Source of the DNA: Desulfocarbo indianensis
GTDB lineage: Bacteria; Desulfobacterota; Desulfarculia; Desulfarculales; Desulfarculaceae
Length of the DNA stretch: 64,000 bases
Reading direction: 5' to 3'
Assembly: GCA_001184205.1 (NCBI GenBank)
Contig: LBMP01000001.1
Coordinates: forward strand, 1,330,001 to 1,394,000
A model generated the notes under the pieces. That model was not told the origin of the DNA. It was given only the letters and a program-made list of their open reading frames with translations, and did not search any database. Positions 54,091 to 62,518 of the stretch are shown here, piece after piece; positions within the stretch are counted from its first letter, which is position 1; every line of letters starts with the position of its first letter. A program made the translations under genes and the position numbers.

Positions 54091-54503
54091 AATCCCATCG
54101 CAAGGAATTGTGGTTCCACGTGCCCACCCGCCGGGCCTATATCAACATAACGCCCCAGGTGGAGGACGCCCTGGCCGAAAGCGGGGTGCAAGAGGGCCTT
54201 TGCCTGGTGAACGCCATGCACATCACCGCCTCGGTGTTCATCAACGACGACGAGCCCGGCCTGCACCAGGATTATGACGAGTGGCTGGAGCGCCTGGCCC
54301 CCCACGCCCCGGTGGAGCAATACCGCCACAACGTGGGCGAGGACAACGCCGACGCCCACATGAAACGCCAGGTGATGGGGCGCGAGGTGGTGGTGGCGAT
54401 CAGCCAGGGCCGCCTGGACCTGGGCACCTGGGAACAGATTTTCTACGGCGAGTTCGACGGCCGCCGCAAAAAGCGCGCCCTGGTCAAGATCATAGGCGAG
54501 TGA
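54087..54503 (+). CDS. YjbQ family protein (secondary thiamine-phosphate synthase type, UPF0047)
   Basis: 138 residues, typical length. [57 protein letters not shown] and [21 protein letters not shown] are diagnostic, with conserved histidines. E. coli YjbQ shows weak thiamine-phosphate synthase activity; the true role is unclear. GC-rich like the core genome. Its ATG overlaps the stop of the AT-rich gene upstream. Confidence 0.92.
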   Translation: MKSHRKELWFHVPTRRAYINITPQVEDALAESGVQEGLCLVNAMHITASVFINDDEPGLHQDYDEWLERLAPHAPVEQYRHNVGEDNADAHMKRQVMGREVVVAISQGRLDLGTWEQIFYGEFDGRRKKRALVKIIGE

Positions 54504-54571
54504 GCCTGGCCGGTGGGGGCCGGAAGGTCGGGCGCGGGGGGGCTTGCCGTGGCCGGCGGGCCGGCGGCGGC

Positions 54572-55309
54572 TCAGCGGCCCAGGGGGCAATAGCGCTCCA
54601 GGTTCAGGAGCTTGGCCGCCCCGGCCACGGATATGCCGAAAAACACCACGGGCTTGCCGCCCGCCGCGGCCACGATGGAATCCATGCTGCGGTTGCACAG
54701 GGTGGAGCCGGTGGCCAGCACCAGGTCGGCGGAGGCCGTCACCTGCTCCAGCTCGCGGCGGCCGTCCCGGACCAGGGCGCCGGCGGTTTTCTGGCCTATG
54801 TTGTCCGGGTCCAGGTCGGCGATGCCCAGGTCATAGGCCGGGACCAGGGCCTCGGCCAGGGCCGGCTGCAAGCCCACCAGGGCCACGCTTTTGGCGGCGG
54901 GGTGGTTGGCCCGCAGATAGTCCACCAGCTTGGTGGAGCATTGCCCCGGCTCCTGGTCGCGGCAGTGCACCGTGCCCTCGACCAGCCCCAGGTGGCGCAG
55001 CACCGCGTTGGCCGAGGCGACGAAAACCGGGGCGTTGAAGGGGTCGGACAGGTCCAGCTCCAGGAGATCGGCCACGCGGCCCCGGTATTCGCCAAAGGCG
55101 TCGGTGAAGGCCTGGCCCTTGCTGCCCTGGAAGGCGGCCTCGATTATGCGTTCCTTGCCCTTTTGCAGCGGGAAGTCGCCCCGTTCCGGCAGGCCGATGG
55201 CCTGCTTGGCGGTGAGCGGTTTGATCTCCACCTGGATTTCCTCGGACAGGAGGTCTTCCCGCTGGGCGATTTTTCTGAATTCTTCGCGGAATCTCTCAAG
55301 GATGGTCAT
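54572..55309 (-). CDS. DUF364 domain protein (putative heavy-metal chelation fold)
   Basis: 245 residues. An N-terminal DUF4213-like part precedes the Rossmann-like DUF364 region VALVGLQPALAEALV, LGIADLDPDNIGQKTAGA, ADLVLATGSTLCNRSMDSIV and KPVVFFGISVAGAAKLLNL. The family is suspected of binding metals or metal cofactors. It converges with yjbQ and no partner is adjacent. Confidence 0.82.
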   Translation of the reverse strand: MTILERFREEFRKIAQREDLLSEEIQVEIKPLTAKQAIGLPERGDFPLQKGKERIIEAAFQGSKGQAFTDAFGEYRGRVADLLELDLSDPFNAPVFVASANAVLRHLGLVEGTVHCRDQEPGQCSTKLVDYLRANHPAAKSVALVGLQPALAEALVPAYDLGIADLDPDNIGQKTAGALVRDGRRELEQVTASADLVLATGSTLCNRSMDSIVAAAGGKPVVFFGISVAGAAKLLNLERYCPLGR

Positions 55310-55474
55310 GGCTTCGATTCCTTAGGCAGGGTGAACTCGCTGCGGCCCTCAACGTGACCAAGTCTTCAGGCTTGCATGTTTTGCCATGAAAAGCCCTCAC
55401 CCAAGGAACCTAGCACTTTTTGGCGGGACGCGCATCCGCTTTGGCCCCGCGCTATGCGCGGCGAGGCCGGGGGG

Positions 55475-55509
55475 TCAATAAAGGGGGGGCGCTTGCCTCC
55501 AGCGCCCCC
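55475..55509 (-). terminator. Intrinsic terminator of the universal stress protein gene
   Basis: On the minus strand GGGGGCGCT (55509-55501) pairs with AGCGCCCCC (55493-55485) around a 7-base loop, followed by CCTTTATT. It lies directly downstream of the usp stop. Confidence 0.75.
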
Positions 55510-55520
55510 GTGCCATTCTC

Positions 55521-56453
55521 TCAGCCCACCACCCATACCGCCAGATTGTTGGCCTTGGCCAACACCTTGTCGCTCACGTGCCCCAGCCAGAAAGCGCCGC
55601 CCTCGCCCCGGCGGCCCAGCACCACGGTGCCATAATCGCCGGCCTCGGCTTCCTTGATGATGGCGTTGGACACGCCGCCCTTTTCCGAGCGGCTGATGAT
55701 TTCCACCTTGGCGGGATCATGGCCGTGGTCTTGGAAGATGCGGCGGGTTTGGGCATGAAAGCCCGCGCTTTGTTCGCGGTCGTATTGATCCAGCTCCTTG
55801 GCCAGGTCCTTGGCGTCGCTTTCGGCCAGACCCACGGCGGGCAGGGCGGCCAGGTTGGGGCCGGCGTGAAACAGGCTTACTTGGCAATCCGGGCAGCCCT
55901 CCAGCATGAAGGCCAGGTGATCCACCGCCTTCAAGGAGCCCTGCGAATTATCCACCGCGCAAAGGATGCGGCGGCTTTTCACCTTGCCACCCACCACCCA
56001 GGTGGCCACCCGGTCGGCGTGCTGCACCACCTTGTTGGTGACGCTGCCCAGAAACACCTCCTGCATCTTGGAGAGCCCGCGCCGCCCCAAGACGATGGCG
56101 TCATAGAGCCCCTGCTCGCCCTCGAACACGATGTCGCGGGCCAGCCCCAGCCCCCGGGTGAGCGCCTTGGTCTGGATGCGCTCGGAGGGAAACCCGCTGG
56201 CCTCGAGCCGCTCCCGCGCCTGGTCCACGATGGCGCCGGCCCTCTCCTGCATCAACTGCTGCATGCGCTGGGCCAGGCGGAAGTTCTGCACGTCGCGGTT
56301 GTCGCCCTGCAAAACCGGGGGCGGCACCGAGCGCACCACGTGATAGATGGTGGCCGAGAGCTTGGTTATGATCTGGGACATGAGGCCCACGTATTCCACG
56401 GCCCACAAGGCCGGGTTGGAGCCGTCGACGCCGATGAGAACCTTTCTTTCCAT
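55521..56453 (-). CDS. Tandem universal stress protein
   Basis: 310 residues from ATG 56453 (AAGGAGG 10 bases upstream) forming two Usp domains. Domain 1 has KVLIGVDGSNPALWAVEYV and a full ATP motif LGRRGLSKMQEVFLGS (G-x2-G-x9-G-S). Domain 2 starts RRILCAVDNSQGS and ends GRRGEGGAFWLGH, where the spacing is shortened and the Ser lost, so only one ATP site may work. It lies downstream of a TRAP permease gene; in Halomonas the Usp TeaD regulates its TRAP transporter. Confidence 0.87.
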   Translation of the reverse strand: MERKVLIGVDGSNPALWAVEYVGLMSQIITKLSATIYHVVRSVPPPVLQGDNRDVQNFRLAQRMQQLMQERAGAIVDQARERLEASGFPSERIQTKALTRGLGLARDIVFEGEQGLYDAIVLGRRGLSKMQEVFLGSVTNKVVQHADRVATWVVGGKVKSRRILCAVDNSQGSLKAVDHLAFMLEGCPDCQVSLFHAGPNLAALPAVGLAESDAKDLAKELDQYDREQSAGFHAQTRRIFQDHGHDPAKVEIISRSEKGGVSNAIIKEAEAGDYGTVVLGRRGEGGAFWLGHVSDKVLAKANNLAVWVVG

Positions 56454-56703
56454 GGCAGGGGGGCCTCCTTCGGACGCCGCCCTGCCGCCCAAACGGCCTG
56501 GCCGCGCCCAGCGGGCCGAGGCGGGTCTGAAGTGGCGGGGTTTCCCGCCGGAATGAAAGTCCTGGGCCGCCTCGGAGTTTATATCCCAAAAATAAGGCGG
56601 CGGCGTTGCGAAAGGGAATAGACCGAGACCCTCAATCCGTGGCGGCGAAGGCCCCAAACATTATTGAGGGCGCCTCCCATGGCCGCCCCTGGGGCGGGCC
56701 GCC

Positions 56704-58011
56704 CTAACCCACGTTCCATCCCATGAGCCTGGGCAGCCAGAGCACCATGTCGGCCCAATAGGTGCAAAGGAAGAGCACGGCGATCTGGATCAAGAGCCAG
56801 GGCATGACCGCCCGCGAGACATAGACCAGGTCGCGGCCGGTCATGGAGCCGGTGATGTAGAGGCTCACCCCCAAAGGAGGCGTGCAATAGCCGATGGCCA
56901 AGTTCACGGTCATCAACAAGCCGAAGTGCACCGGGTTCACGCCGTATTTATCCAGCATGGGCAAGAAGATGGGCCCCAGGATCAGGGTGGCGGAGATGAT
57001 GTCCATGAACATGCCCACGATGAGCAGCAGGATGTTCACCGCCAGGAGGAACATCCAGGGGCTTTCTATGGCGGTCACCACCACTTCGCTGATCTTGGCG
57101 GGAATGGCCTCCAGGGTCAGGAAACGGCCGAAGGTGGTGGCCCCGGCCACGATTATCAAAAGGGTGGCGCTGGTCACCGCCGAGTTGACCATCACGGTGC
57201 GCACGGTCTTGAACCCGATGCTGCGGTGGATGAAAAGCTCCACCAAAAGGGCGTAGACGCAGGCCACCACCGCCGCCTCGTTGGCGGTGAAGACGCCGGA
57301 AAAAATGCCGCCGAAGATGATCACCGGCAGCATGAGAGCCCAGAAACCCTTGGCCAGAGCGTCGGCGGCCTCCTTGAGGGTGGGCCGGGGGGCCTGGATG
57401 AAGCCGGGGCTGAGCCTGGCCCAAATATAGGCGTAGCCGCACATGCCGGCCATGATGAGGACGCCGGGCAGGAAGCCGGTGAGGAAAAGGCCCTCCAGGC
57501 TTACCGCACTCACCATGGAGTAGAGGATCATGGATATGGAGGGGGGGATGATGACTCCCAGGTTGGGCGCGGCGGTCATGCAGCCGATGGAAAATTTCTC
57601 GCCGTATTTGTTGTCCATGAGGGCGGGGATCATGAAGCCGCCGATGGCCACCACCGTGGCCACGGTGGAGCCGCTTATGGCCCCGAACAGCCCGCAGGCC
57701 AGGACGCCGGCCATGGCCAGGCCGCCGGGCAGCCAGCCCACCAGCACGTTGGCCAGGCGCACCAGCTTGGCCACGATGGAGCCCGAGGTCATGATGTTGC
57801 CGCAAAGAATGAAGAAAAGCACCACCACCAGCGAGAAGTTATCCAGGGAGCGGAACAGGCTTTCCGCCACCAGCAGGGGTGAGACATTGGTGAACAGGAG
57901 GAATCCGGCCAGGGCGGTGAAAACCAGGCAAATGAAGACCGGCACCGTGACGGCCATGGCGCCCAAAAGGACGCAGAGGATGACCAGACTGACTTGGCTG
58001 AGGTGATCCAT
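56704..58011 (-). CDS. TRAP transporter large permease (DctM type), without DctP or DctQ nearby
   Basis: 435 residues, a normal DctM length, with about 12 membrane helices. Features include GNIMTSGSIVAKLVRLANVLVGWLPGGLAMAG, AISGSTVATVVAIGG, IIPPSISMILYSMVSAVSLEGLF, GVFTANEAAVVAC and GLLMTVNLAIGYCTPPLGVSLYI. The start at 58011 begins the conserved N-terminal helix. TRAP systems use Na+ gradients and a periplasmic binding protein; both the binding protein and small permease are absent from this window. Confidence 0.9.
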   Translation of the reverse strand: MDHLSQVSLVILCVLLGAMAVTVPVFICLVFTALAGFLLFTNVSPLLVAESLFRSLDNFSLVVVLFFILCGNIMTSGSIVAKLVRLANVLVGWLPGGLAMAGVLACGLFGAISGSTVATVVAIGGFMIPALMDNKYGEKFSIGCMTAAPNLGVIIPPSISMILYSMVSAVSLEGLFLTGFLPGVLIMAGMCGYAYIWARLSPGFIQAPRPTLKEAADALAKGFWALMLPVIIFGGIFSGVFTANEAAVVACVYALLVELFIHRSIGFKTVRTVMVNSAVTSATLLIIVAGATTFGRFLTLEAIPAKISEVVVTAIESPWMFLLAVNILLLIVGMFMDIISATLILGPIFLPMLDKYGVNPVHFGLLMTVNLAIGYCTPPLGVSLYITGSMTGRDLVYVSRAVMPWLLIQIAVLFLCTYWADMVLWLPRLMGWNVG

Positions 58012-58324
58012 GGGCGCTATCCGTTGGGGGGTGGGGAGCCAGCCCGGAGCGGCCCGTGGACCATGGTGCGGCGGCATGATGATTATCGGGACGCCGGTCA
58101 GGGATTGTTGCCGTACAAATTGCGCGCCAATGCTTAACTATCTGTTTGGGCAGGTATTATCAGGATAATTCCCGGCGCGGTGAGGAAGCCGCGTTTCCGC
58201 TTGCCGCGCGGCCGGCTTGGGCTGTCCCAGCTAACCGGTTGCAATTTAATAGGTAACCGCCATGGGAAACATGGCTTCCGGCTGGCCGGCGCTGGCTGCC
58301 GGCCGATTTCCGGGAAACCGGGGC
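58012..58324. other. Intergenic region of 313 bases between dctM and yrbG
   Basis: No gene seen. GGCCGGC (58284-58290) pairs with GCCGGCC (58298-58304), and CCATG...CATGG forms a small hairpin nearby. The first lies downstream of yrbG on the minus strand but lacks a T-run, so it is a weak terminator candidate. No clear promoter for dctM was found. Confidence 0.4.
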
Positions 58325-59275
58325 TTAGCCGTGGAACAACCAGGCCAGATAGGCCCCGTAACCGGCCAGCAGAACGCCGCCCTCCATGCGGTTCAAGCGC
58401 CAGCCCGTGGCCAAAAACGGCAGTAAGGCCAAGGCCGCGGCCAACATCACCCATACGTCCACCTGGGCCATGGCCGGATTGACCGCCAGCGGCCCGGCGG
58501 CGGCCGATATGCCCAATATACCGAGAGTATTGAAAATATTGCTGCCGATCACGTTGCCCACCGCCACGTCGGCCTGCCTGCGCCAGGCCGCCACCAGGCT
58601 GGTGGCCATCTCGGGCAGGGAGGTGCCCACCGAAACCAGGCTGAGCCCGATGACCGCTTCGGAGACCCCGGCGGCCCTGGCCAGGGCCACGGCCCCGCTG
58701 ATGAGCGCCTGGGAGCCGCCCGCCAAAGCCAATAAACCCAGCGCCGCCAGGCCGGCGGCGGTCCAGGCCTTGGGAACCGGCAGGTTGGGGGCGGGGCGCT
58801 CCTCGGGCGGCAGCGCGGAGGAGGGGCCCACGCCCCGCCGCTCGGCCCGGTAGGAAGCCCATAGCAGCCCGGCCAGGATCAACAGCATGCCCAGGCCGGC
58901 CCCACGGCTCACCAGGCCCCACCAGGCCAGACCCACCAGGAGCAGGCTGGCCGCCAGCATGGCCATGCCATCTCGCCAGACCACCCTAGGCAGGCAACGC
59001 AAGGGCCGCACCAGGGCGGCCGATCCCAGAATCAACAGTATGTTGGCGATGTTGCTGCCGATGACGTTGCCCAGGGCGATGTCGGGACGGTTTTGTAAGG
59101 AGGCCTGCAAGGAAACCACCAGCTCGGGGGTGGAGGTGCCCCAGGCCACCACGGTGAGCGCGATCAGGCCCGGAGACAATTTAAAGCGATAGGCCAGTCC
59201 CACGGCTCCGCGCACCAATAGCTCGCCTCCCCCAAAAAGCAGGGTCAATCCCAAGATAGTCAGCAAGAACATCAT
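58325..59275 (-). CDS. yrbG: Calcium/sodium antiporter (YrbG, CaCA family)
   Basis: 316 residues with about ten membrane helices and two inverted alpha repeats: VVAWGTSTPELVVSL...GNVIGSNIANILL and SLVSVGTSLPEMATSL...GNVIGSNIFNTLG. These carry the acidic ion ligands of the sodium/calcium exchanger family. It moves Ca2+ out in exchange for Na+ or H+. GGGGA precedes the start at 59275. Divergent from tkt. Confidence 0.93.
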   Translation of the reverse strand: MMFLLTILGLTLLFGGGELLVRGAVGLAYRFKLSPGLIALTVVAWGTSTPELVVSLQASLQNRPDIALGNVIGSNIANILLILGSAALVRPLRCLPRVVWRDGMAMLAASLLLVGLAWWGLVSRGAGLGMLLILAGLLWASYRAERRGVGPSSALPPEERPAPNLPVPKAWTAAGLAALGLLALAGGSQALISGAVALARAAGVSEAVIGLSLVSVGTSLPEMATSLVAAWRRQADVAVGNVIGSNIFNTLGILGISAAAGPLAVNPAMAQVDVWVMLAAALALLPFLATGWRLNRMEGGVLLAGYGAYLAWLFHG

Positions 59276-59580
59276 GAATATTTCCCCAATTCACGGCTCA
59301 ATCCAGGTCCGGCGTTTGCATGCCTCCGGTTCAGGCGTCGTAAACAAAAGGCGAAGCGAAAACCATGCCATGGCTTACCGGCGGCCGCCCGGCCCCGCTA
59401 AAAAGGGGGGCGTGCACGGGCGGGCAAACGTGTTATCCTATAGCCCGAAAAAACAATTTCGCCGGCCGGACCTGAAAACCGTCTGGCCGGCGGCCTTGCC
59501 GCGCCTCCCGGTCGGAGGATCGCGCGCCCAGCTTTCAACCGGGGCCGCAGGCCCCCAGCAAAACAGTGGAGATACTAGCC
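59276..59580. other. Intergenic region of 305 bases upstream of tkt
   Basis: Divergent promoter region of yrbG and tkt. A CCATGCCATGG palindrome lies in the middle part, and TATCCT/TATAGC-like -10 candidates follow near 59435-59445 with no convincing -35. I see no gene or stable hairpin with a T-run. Confidence 0.35.
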
Positions 59581-61587
59581 ATGGCCGAGTCTAGGGCCGA
59601 ACTGGATCAGCTTTGCGTAAATACCATCCGCATGCTGGCGGTGGACATGGTGGAGGCGGCCAACTCGGGCCATCCGGGCATGCCCCTGGGCGCGGCGCCC
59701 ATGGCCTATGCCCTGTGGTCGCGCTTTTTGCGCCACAACCCGGCCGACCCGGCCTGGCCGGCCCGCGACCGCTTCATTCTGTCCGCCGGCCACGGTTCGG
59801 CGCTTTTGTACGCTCTGCTCCACCTGAGCGGCTACGGGCTTTCCCTGGACGAGGTGAAGAACTTCCGCCAGTGGGGCTCGCTCACCGCCGGCCACCCGGA
59901 ATACGGCCTGTGCCCCGGCGTGGAAGCCACCACCGGCCCCCTGGGCCAGGGCTTCGCCATGGGCGTGGGCATGGCCATGGCCCAGCGCTATCTGGCCGGC
60001 CGCTATCAGCGCCCCGGCTTCCCGGTGATGGATCATCACGTGTACGCCATCGTCTCCGACGGCGATCTCATGGAAGGCGTGGCCTCGGAGGCCGCCTCCC
60101 TGGCCGGCACCCTGGGTTTGGGCCGGCTGATCTACCTTTACGACGACAACCGCATCTCCATAGAGGGCGGCACCGAGTTGGCCTTCAAGGAGGACCCCGG
60201 CCGCCGTTTCGAGGCCTACGGCTGGCAGGTGCTCAAGGTGGCCGACGGCAACGATATCCAGGCCATCGCGGCGGCCGTCGAGGAAGCCCGGGCCGACAGC
60301 GAGCGCCCCAGCCTGATCCGGGTGCGGACCCATATCGGCTTCGGCAGCCCCAAGGTGGACACCGCCGGGGTGCACGGCGAGCCCCTGGGCGCCGAGGCCA
60401 TGGCCGAGACCCGCAAGCGCCTGGCCTGGCCCGCGGAGAGCTTCCACATTCCGCCCCAGGTAAAGGAGCACATGGGCAAGGCCCTGACGCGGGGCAAGGA
60501 CTGGCAGGATGACTGGCGGCTATTGATGGCCGGCTATCAGGCCAAGTTCCCCCAGGAGGCCGCGGAATTCCAGCGGGTGCTGGCCGGGGAGCTGCCCCGG
60601 GGCTGGCAGGATGCCGCGCCGGTGTTCCAGCCCAAGGAAGGCCCCCTGGCCACCAGGGCGGCCTCGGGCAAGGTGCTGAACGCCCTGGCCCAGAAGCTGC
60701 CCGAACTGGTGGGCGGCTCGGCGGATCTGGCGCCTTCCACCAAGACCGTCATCGCCGGCTCCGGCGACATGCGGGGGCGCGGGGCCGAATGCGGCCGCAA
60801 CGTGCATTTCGGCGTGCGCGAGCACGGCATGGCCGCGGCGGTGAACGGCATGGCCCTGCACGGCGGGGTGATCCCCTATGGGGCCACCTTCTTCGTGTTC
60901 GCCGATTATTGCCGGCCCAGCCTGCGCCTGGCCGCGCTCATGAAATGCCATTCCATTTTCGTATTCACCCATGACAGCCTGGGCGTGGGCGAGGACGGCC
61001 CCACCCACCAGCCGGTGGAGCAACTGGCCTCCCTGCGGGCCATGCCCGGCCTGACCACCATCCGCCCGGCCGACGCCAACGAGACCTCGGCGGCCTGGCA
61101 GGTGGCCTTGAGCCGCAAGACCCCCACCTGTCTGGTGCTCACCCGCCAGAAGCTGCCCATCCTGGACCCCCGGCTCTACGCCGGCAGCCAGGGCGTGGCC
61201 AAGGGGGCCTACGTGCTGGATGAAGGCGGCGGCGAGCCCCAGCTCATCCTGCTGGCCAGCGGCTCGGAGGTGCATCTGGCCCTGGCCGCCGCCCAGGAAC
61301 TGGGCGCCGGCGGCGTCAAGACCAGGGTGGTTTCCATGCCCTCCTGGGAGCTTTTCCGCGAGCAGGACCAGGCCTACCGGGACGCCGTGCTGCCGCCCCA
61401 GGTGAAGGCCCGCCTGGCCATCGAGGCCGGCGCCAGCCTGGGCTGGGAGCGCTGGGTGGGCGACGGCGGCGATATAATAGGAGTGGACCGTTTCGGGGCC
61501 TCGGCGCCGGGCGGCAAGGTGTTGGCTGAATACGGCCTGAACCAGGAGAACGTGGCGGCCAGGGCCAAGGCCTTGCTCAAAGGCTGA
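59581..61587 (+). CDS. tkt: Transketolase
   Basis: 668 residues from ATG 59581 (TGGAG 10 bases upstream; a GTG at 59566 is less likely). [57 protein letters not shown] with the DDNRIS thiamine diphosphate/Mg site, [19 protein letters not shown] and [19 protein letters not shown] are all present. It transfers two-carbon units in the non-oxidative pentose phosphate pathway. First of a tkt-gnd-zwf cluster. Confidence 0.95.
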   Translation: MAESRAELDQLCVNTIRMLAVDMVEAANSGHPGMPLGAAPMAYALWSRFLRHNPADPAWPARDRFILSAGHGSALLYALLHLSGYGLSLDEVKNFRQWGSLTAGHPEYGLCPGVEATTGPLGQGFAMGVGMAMAQRYLAGRYQRPGFPVMDHHVYAIVSDGDLMEGVASEAASLAGTLGLGRLIYLYDDNRISIEGGTELAFKEDPGRRFEAYGWQVLKVADGNDIQAIAAAVEEARADSERPSLIRVRTHIGFGSPKVDTAGVHGEPLGAEAMAETRKRLAWPAESFHIPPQVKEHMGKALTRGKDWQDDWRLLMAGYQAKFPQEAAEFQRVLAGELPRGWQDAAPVFQPKEGPLATRAASGKVLNALAQKLPELVGGSADLAPSTKTVIAGSGDMRGRGAECGRNVHFGVREHGMAAAVNGMALHGGVIPYGATFFVFADYCRPSLRLAALMKCHSIFVFTHDSLGVGEDGPTHQPVEQLASLRAMPGLTTIRPADANETSAAWQVALSRKTPTCLVLTRQKLPILDPRLYAGSQGVAKGAYVLDEGGGEPQLILLASGSEVHLALAAAQELGAGGVKTRVVSMPSWELFREQDQAYRDAVLPPQVKARLAIEAGASLGWERWVGDGGDIIGVDRFGASAPGGKVLAEYGLNQENVAARAKALLKG

Positions 61588-61609
61588 AAGCCCAGCCGGG
61601 GAGGTCCGG

Positions 61610-62518
61610 ATGCAAGTCGGCATGATCGGCCTGGGGCGCATGGGCCTGGGCCTGGCGAAACGCCTTTTGCAAAAGGGCCATCAGGTGGCGGCCTATAACC
61701 GCACCTTTGCCAAGGCGGAAAAGCTGGCCGCCCAGGGCGCGCACCCGGCGCGGACTTTAGCCGAGCTGACCCGGCTCTTAAGCCCGCCCCGCGCGGTTTG
61801 GCTGATGCTGCCGGCCGGGGCGGTGCAGCCCATCCTGGATGAACTGGCCGGGCTCTTGGAGCCGGGCGATATCGTGCTGGAGGGCGGCAACAGCCCCTAC
61901 GCCGAGGACGCTCCCCGGGCCGCCCAACTGGCCCGCGGCGGCGTGCAATACCTGGACGTGGGCGTGAGCGGCGGCGTCTGGGGGCTGGAGAAAGGCTTCT
62001 GCCTCATGGCCGGCGGCCCCCGCGGGGCCTTCCGGCAGGTGGAGCCGCTTCTGGCCAGCCTGGCTCCGCCGGGCGGCTATCTTTATTGCGGCCCCTCCGG
62101 TGCGGGCCACTTCGTCAAGATGATCCACAACGGCATAGAGTACGCCATGATGCAGGCCTATGCCGAGGGCTTCGCCCTGTTGGATTCCAGCCCCTTCGCC
62201 GAGCACCTGGACTACGGCCAGGTTTCCCATCTCTGGAATCAGGGCAGCGTGATACGTTCCTGGCTCCTGGAGCTGATGGAGGGGGCCTTTGCCGATGACC
62301 CCCGGCTGGACGGCCTGCAAGCCTACGTGGAGGATTCGGGAGAGGGGCGCTGGACCGTGGAGCAGGCTATTAAAAGCGCCACGCCGGCCCCGGTCATCGC
62401 CCTGGCCCTCATGGAGCGTTTCCGCTCCCGGCAGGACAACTCATTCGCCGACCGGGTGCTGGCCGCCTTGCGCCACGGCTTCGGCGGCCACCGGGTGCGG
62501 CGAAAGGAAGAGCCATGA
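61610..62518 (+). CDS. gnd: 6-phosphogluconate dehydrogenase, short (GndA/YqeC-like) form
   Basis: 302 residues, the short bacterial form. MQVGMIGLGRMGLGLAKRLL is the nucleotide-binding start, GVSGGVWGLEKGFCLMAGG the substrate motif, and GAGHFVKMIHNGIEYAMMQ holds the catalytic Lys. It oxidatively decarboxylates 6-phosphogluconate to ribulose 5-phosphate. Short forms often prefer NAD+. It overlaps zwf by 4 bases. Confidence 0.92.
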   Translation: MQVGMIGLGRMGLGLAKRLLQKGHQVAAYNRTFAKAEKLAAQGAHPARTLAELTRLLSPPRAVWLMLPAGAVQPILDELAGLLEPGDIVLEGGNSPYAEDAPRAAQLARGGVQYLDVGVSGGVWGLEKGFCLMAGGPRGAFRQVEPLLASLAPPGGYLYCGPSGAGHFVKMIHNGIEYAMMQAYAEGFALLDSSPFAEHLDYGQVSHLWNQGSVIRSWLLELMEGAFADDPRLDGLQAYVEDSGEGRWTVEQAIKSATPAPVIALALMERFRSRQDNSFADRVLAALRHGFGGHRVRRKEEP

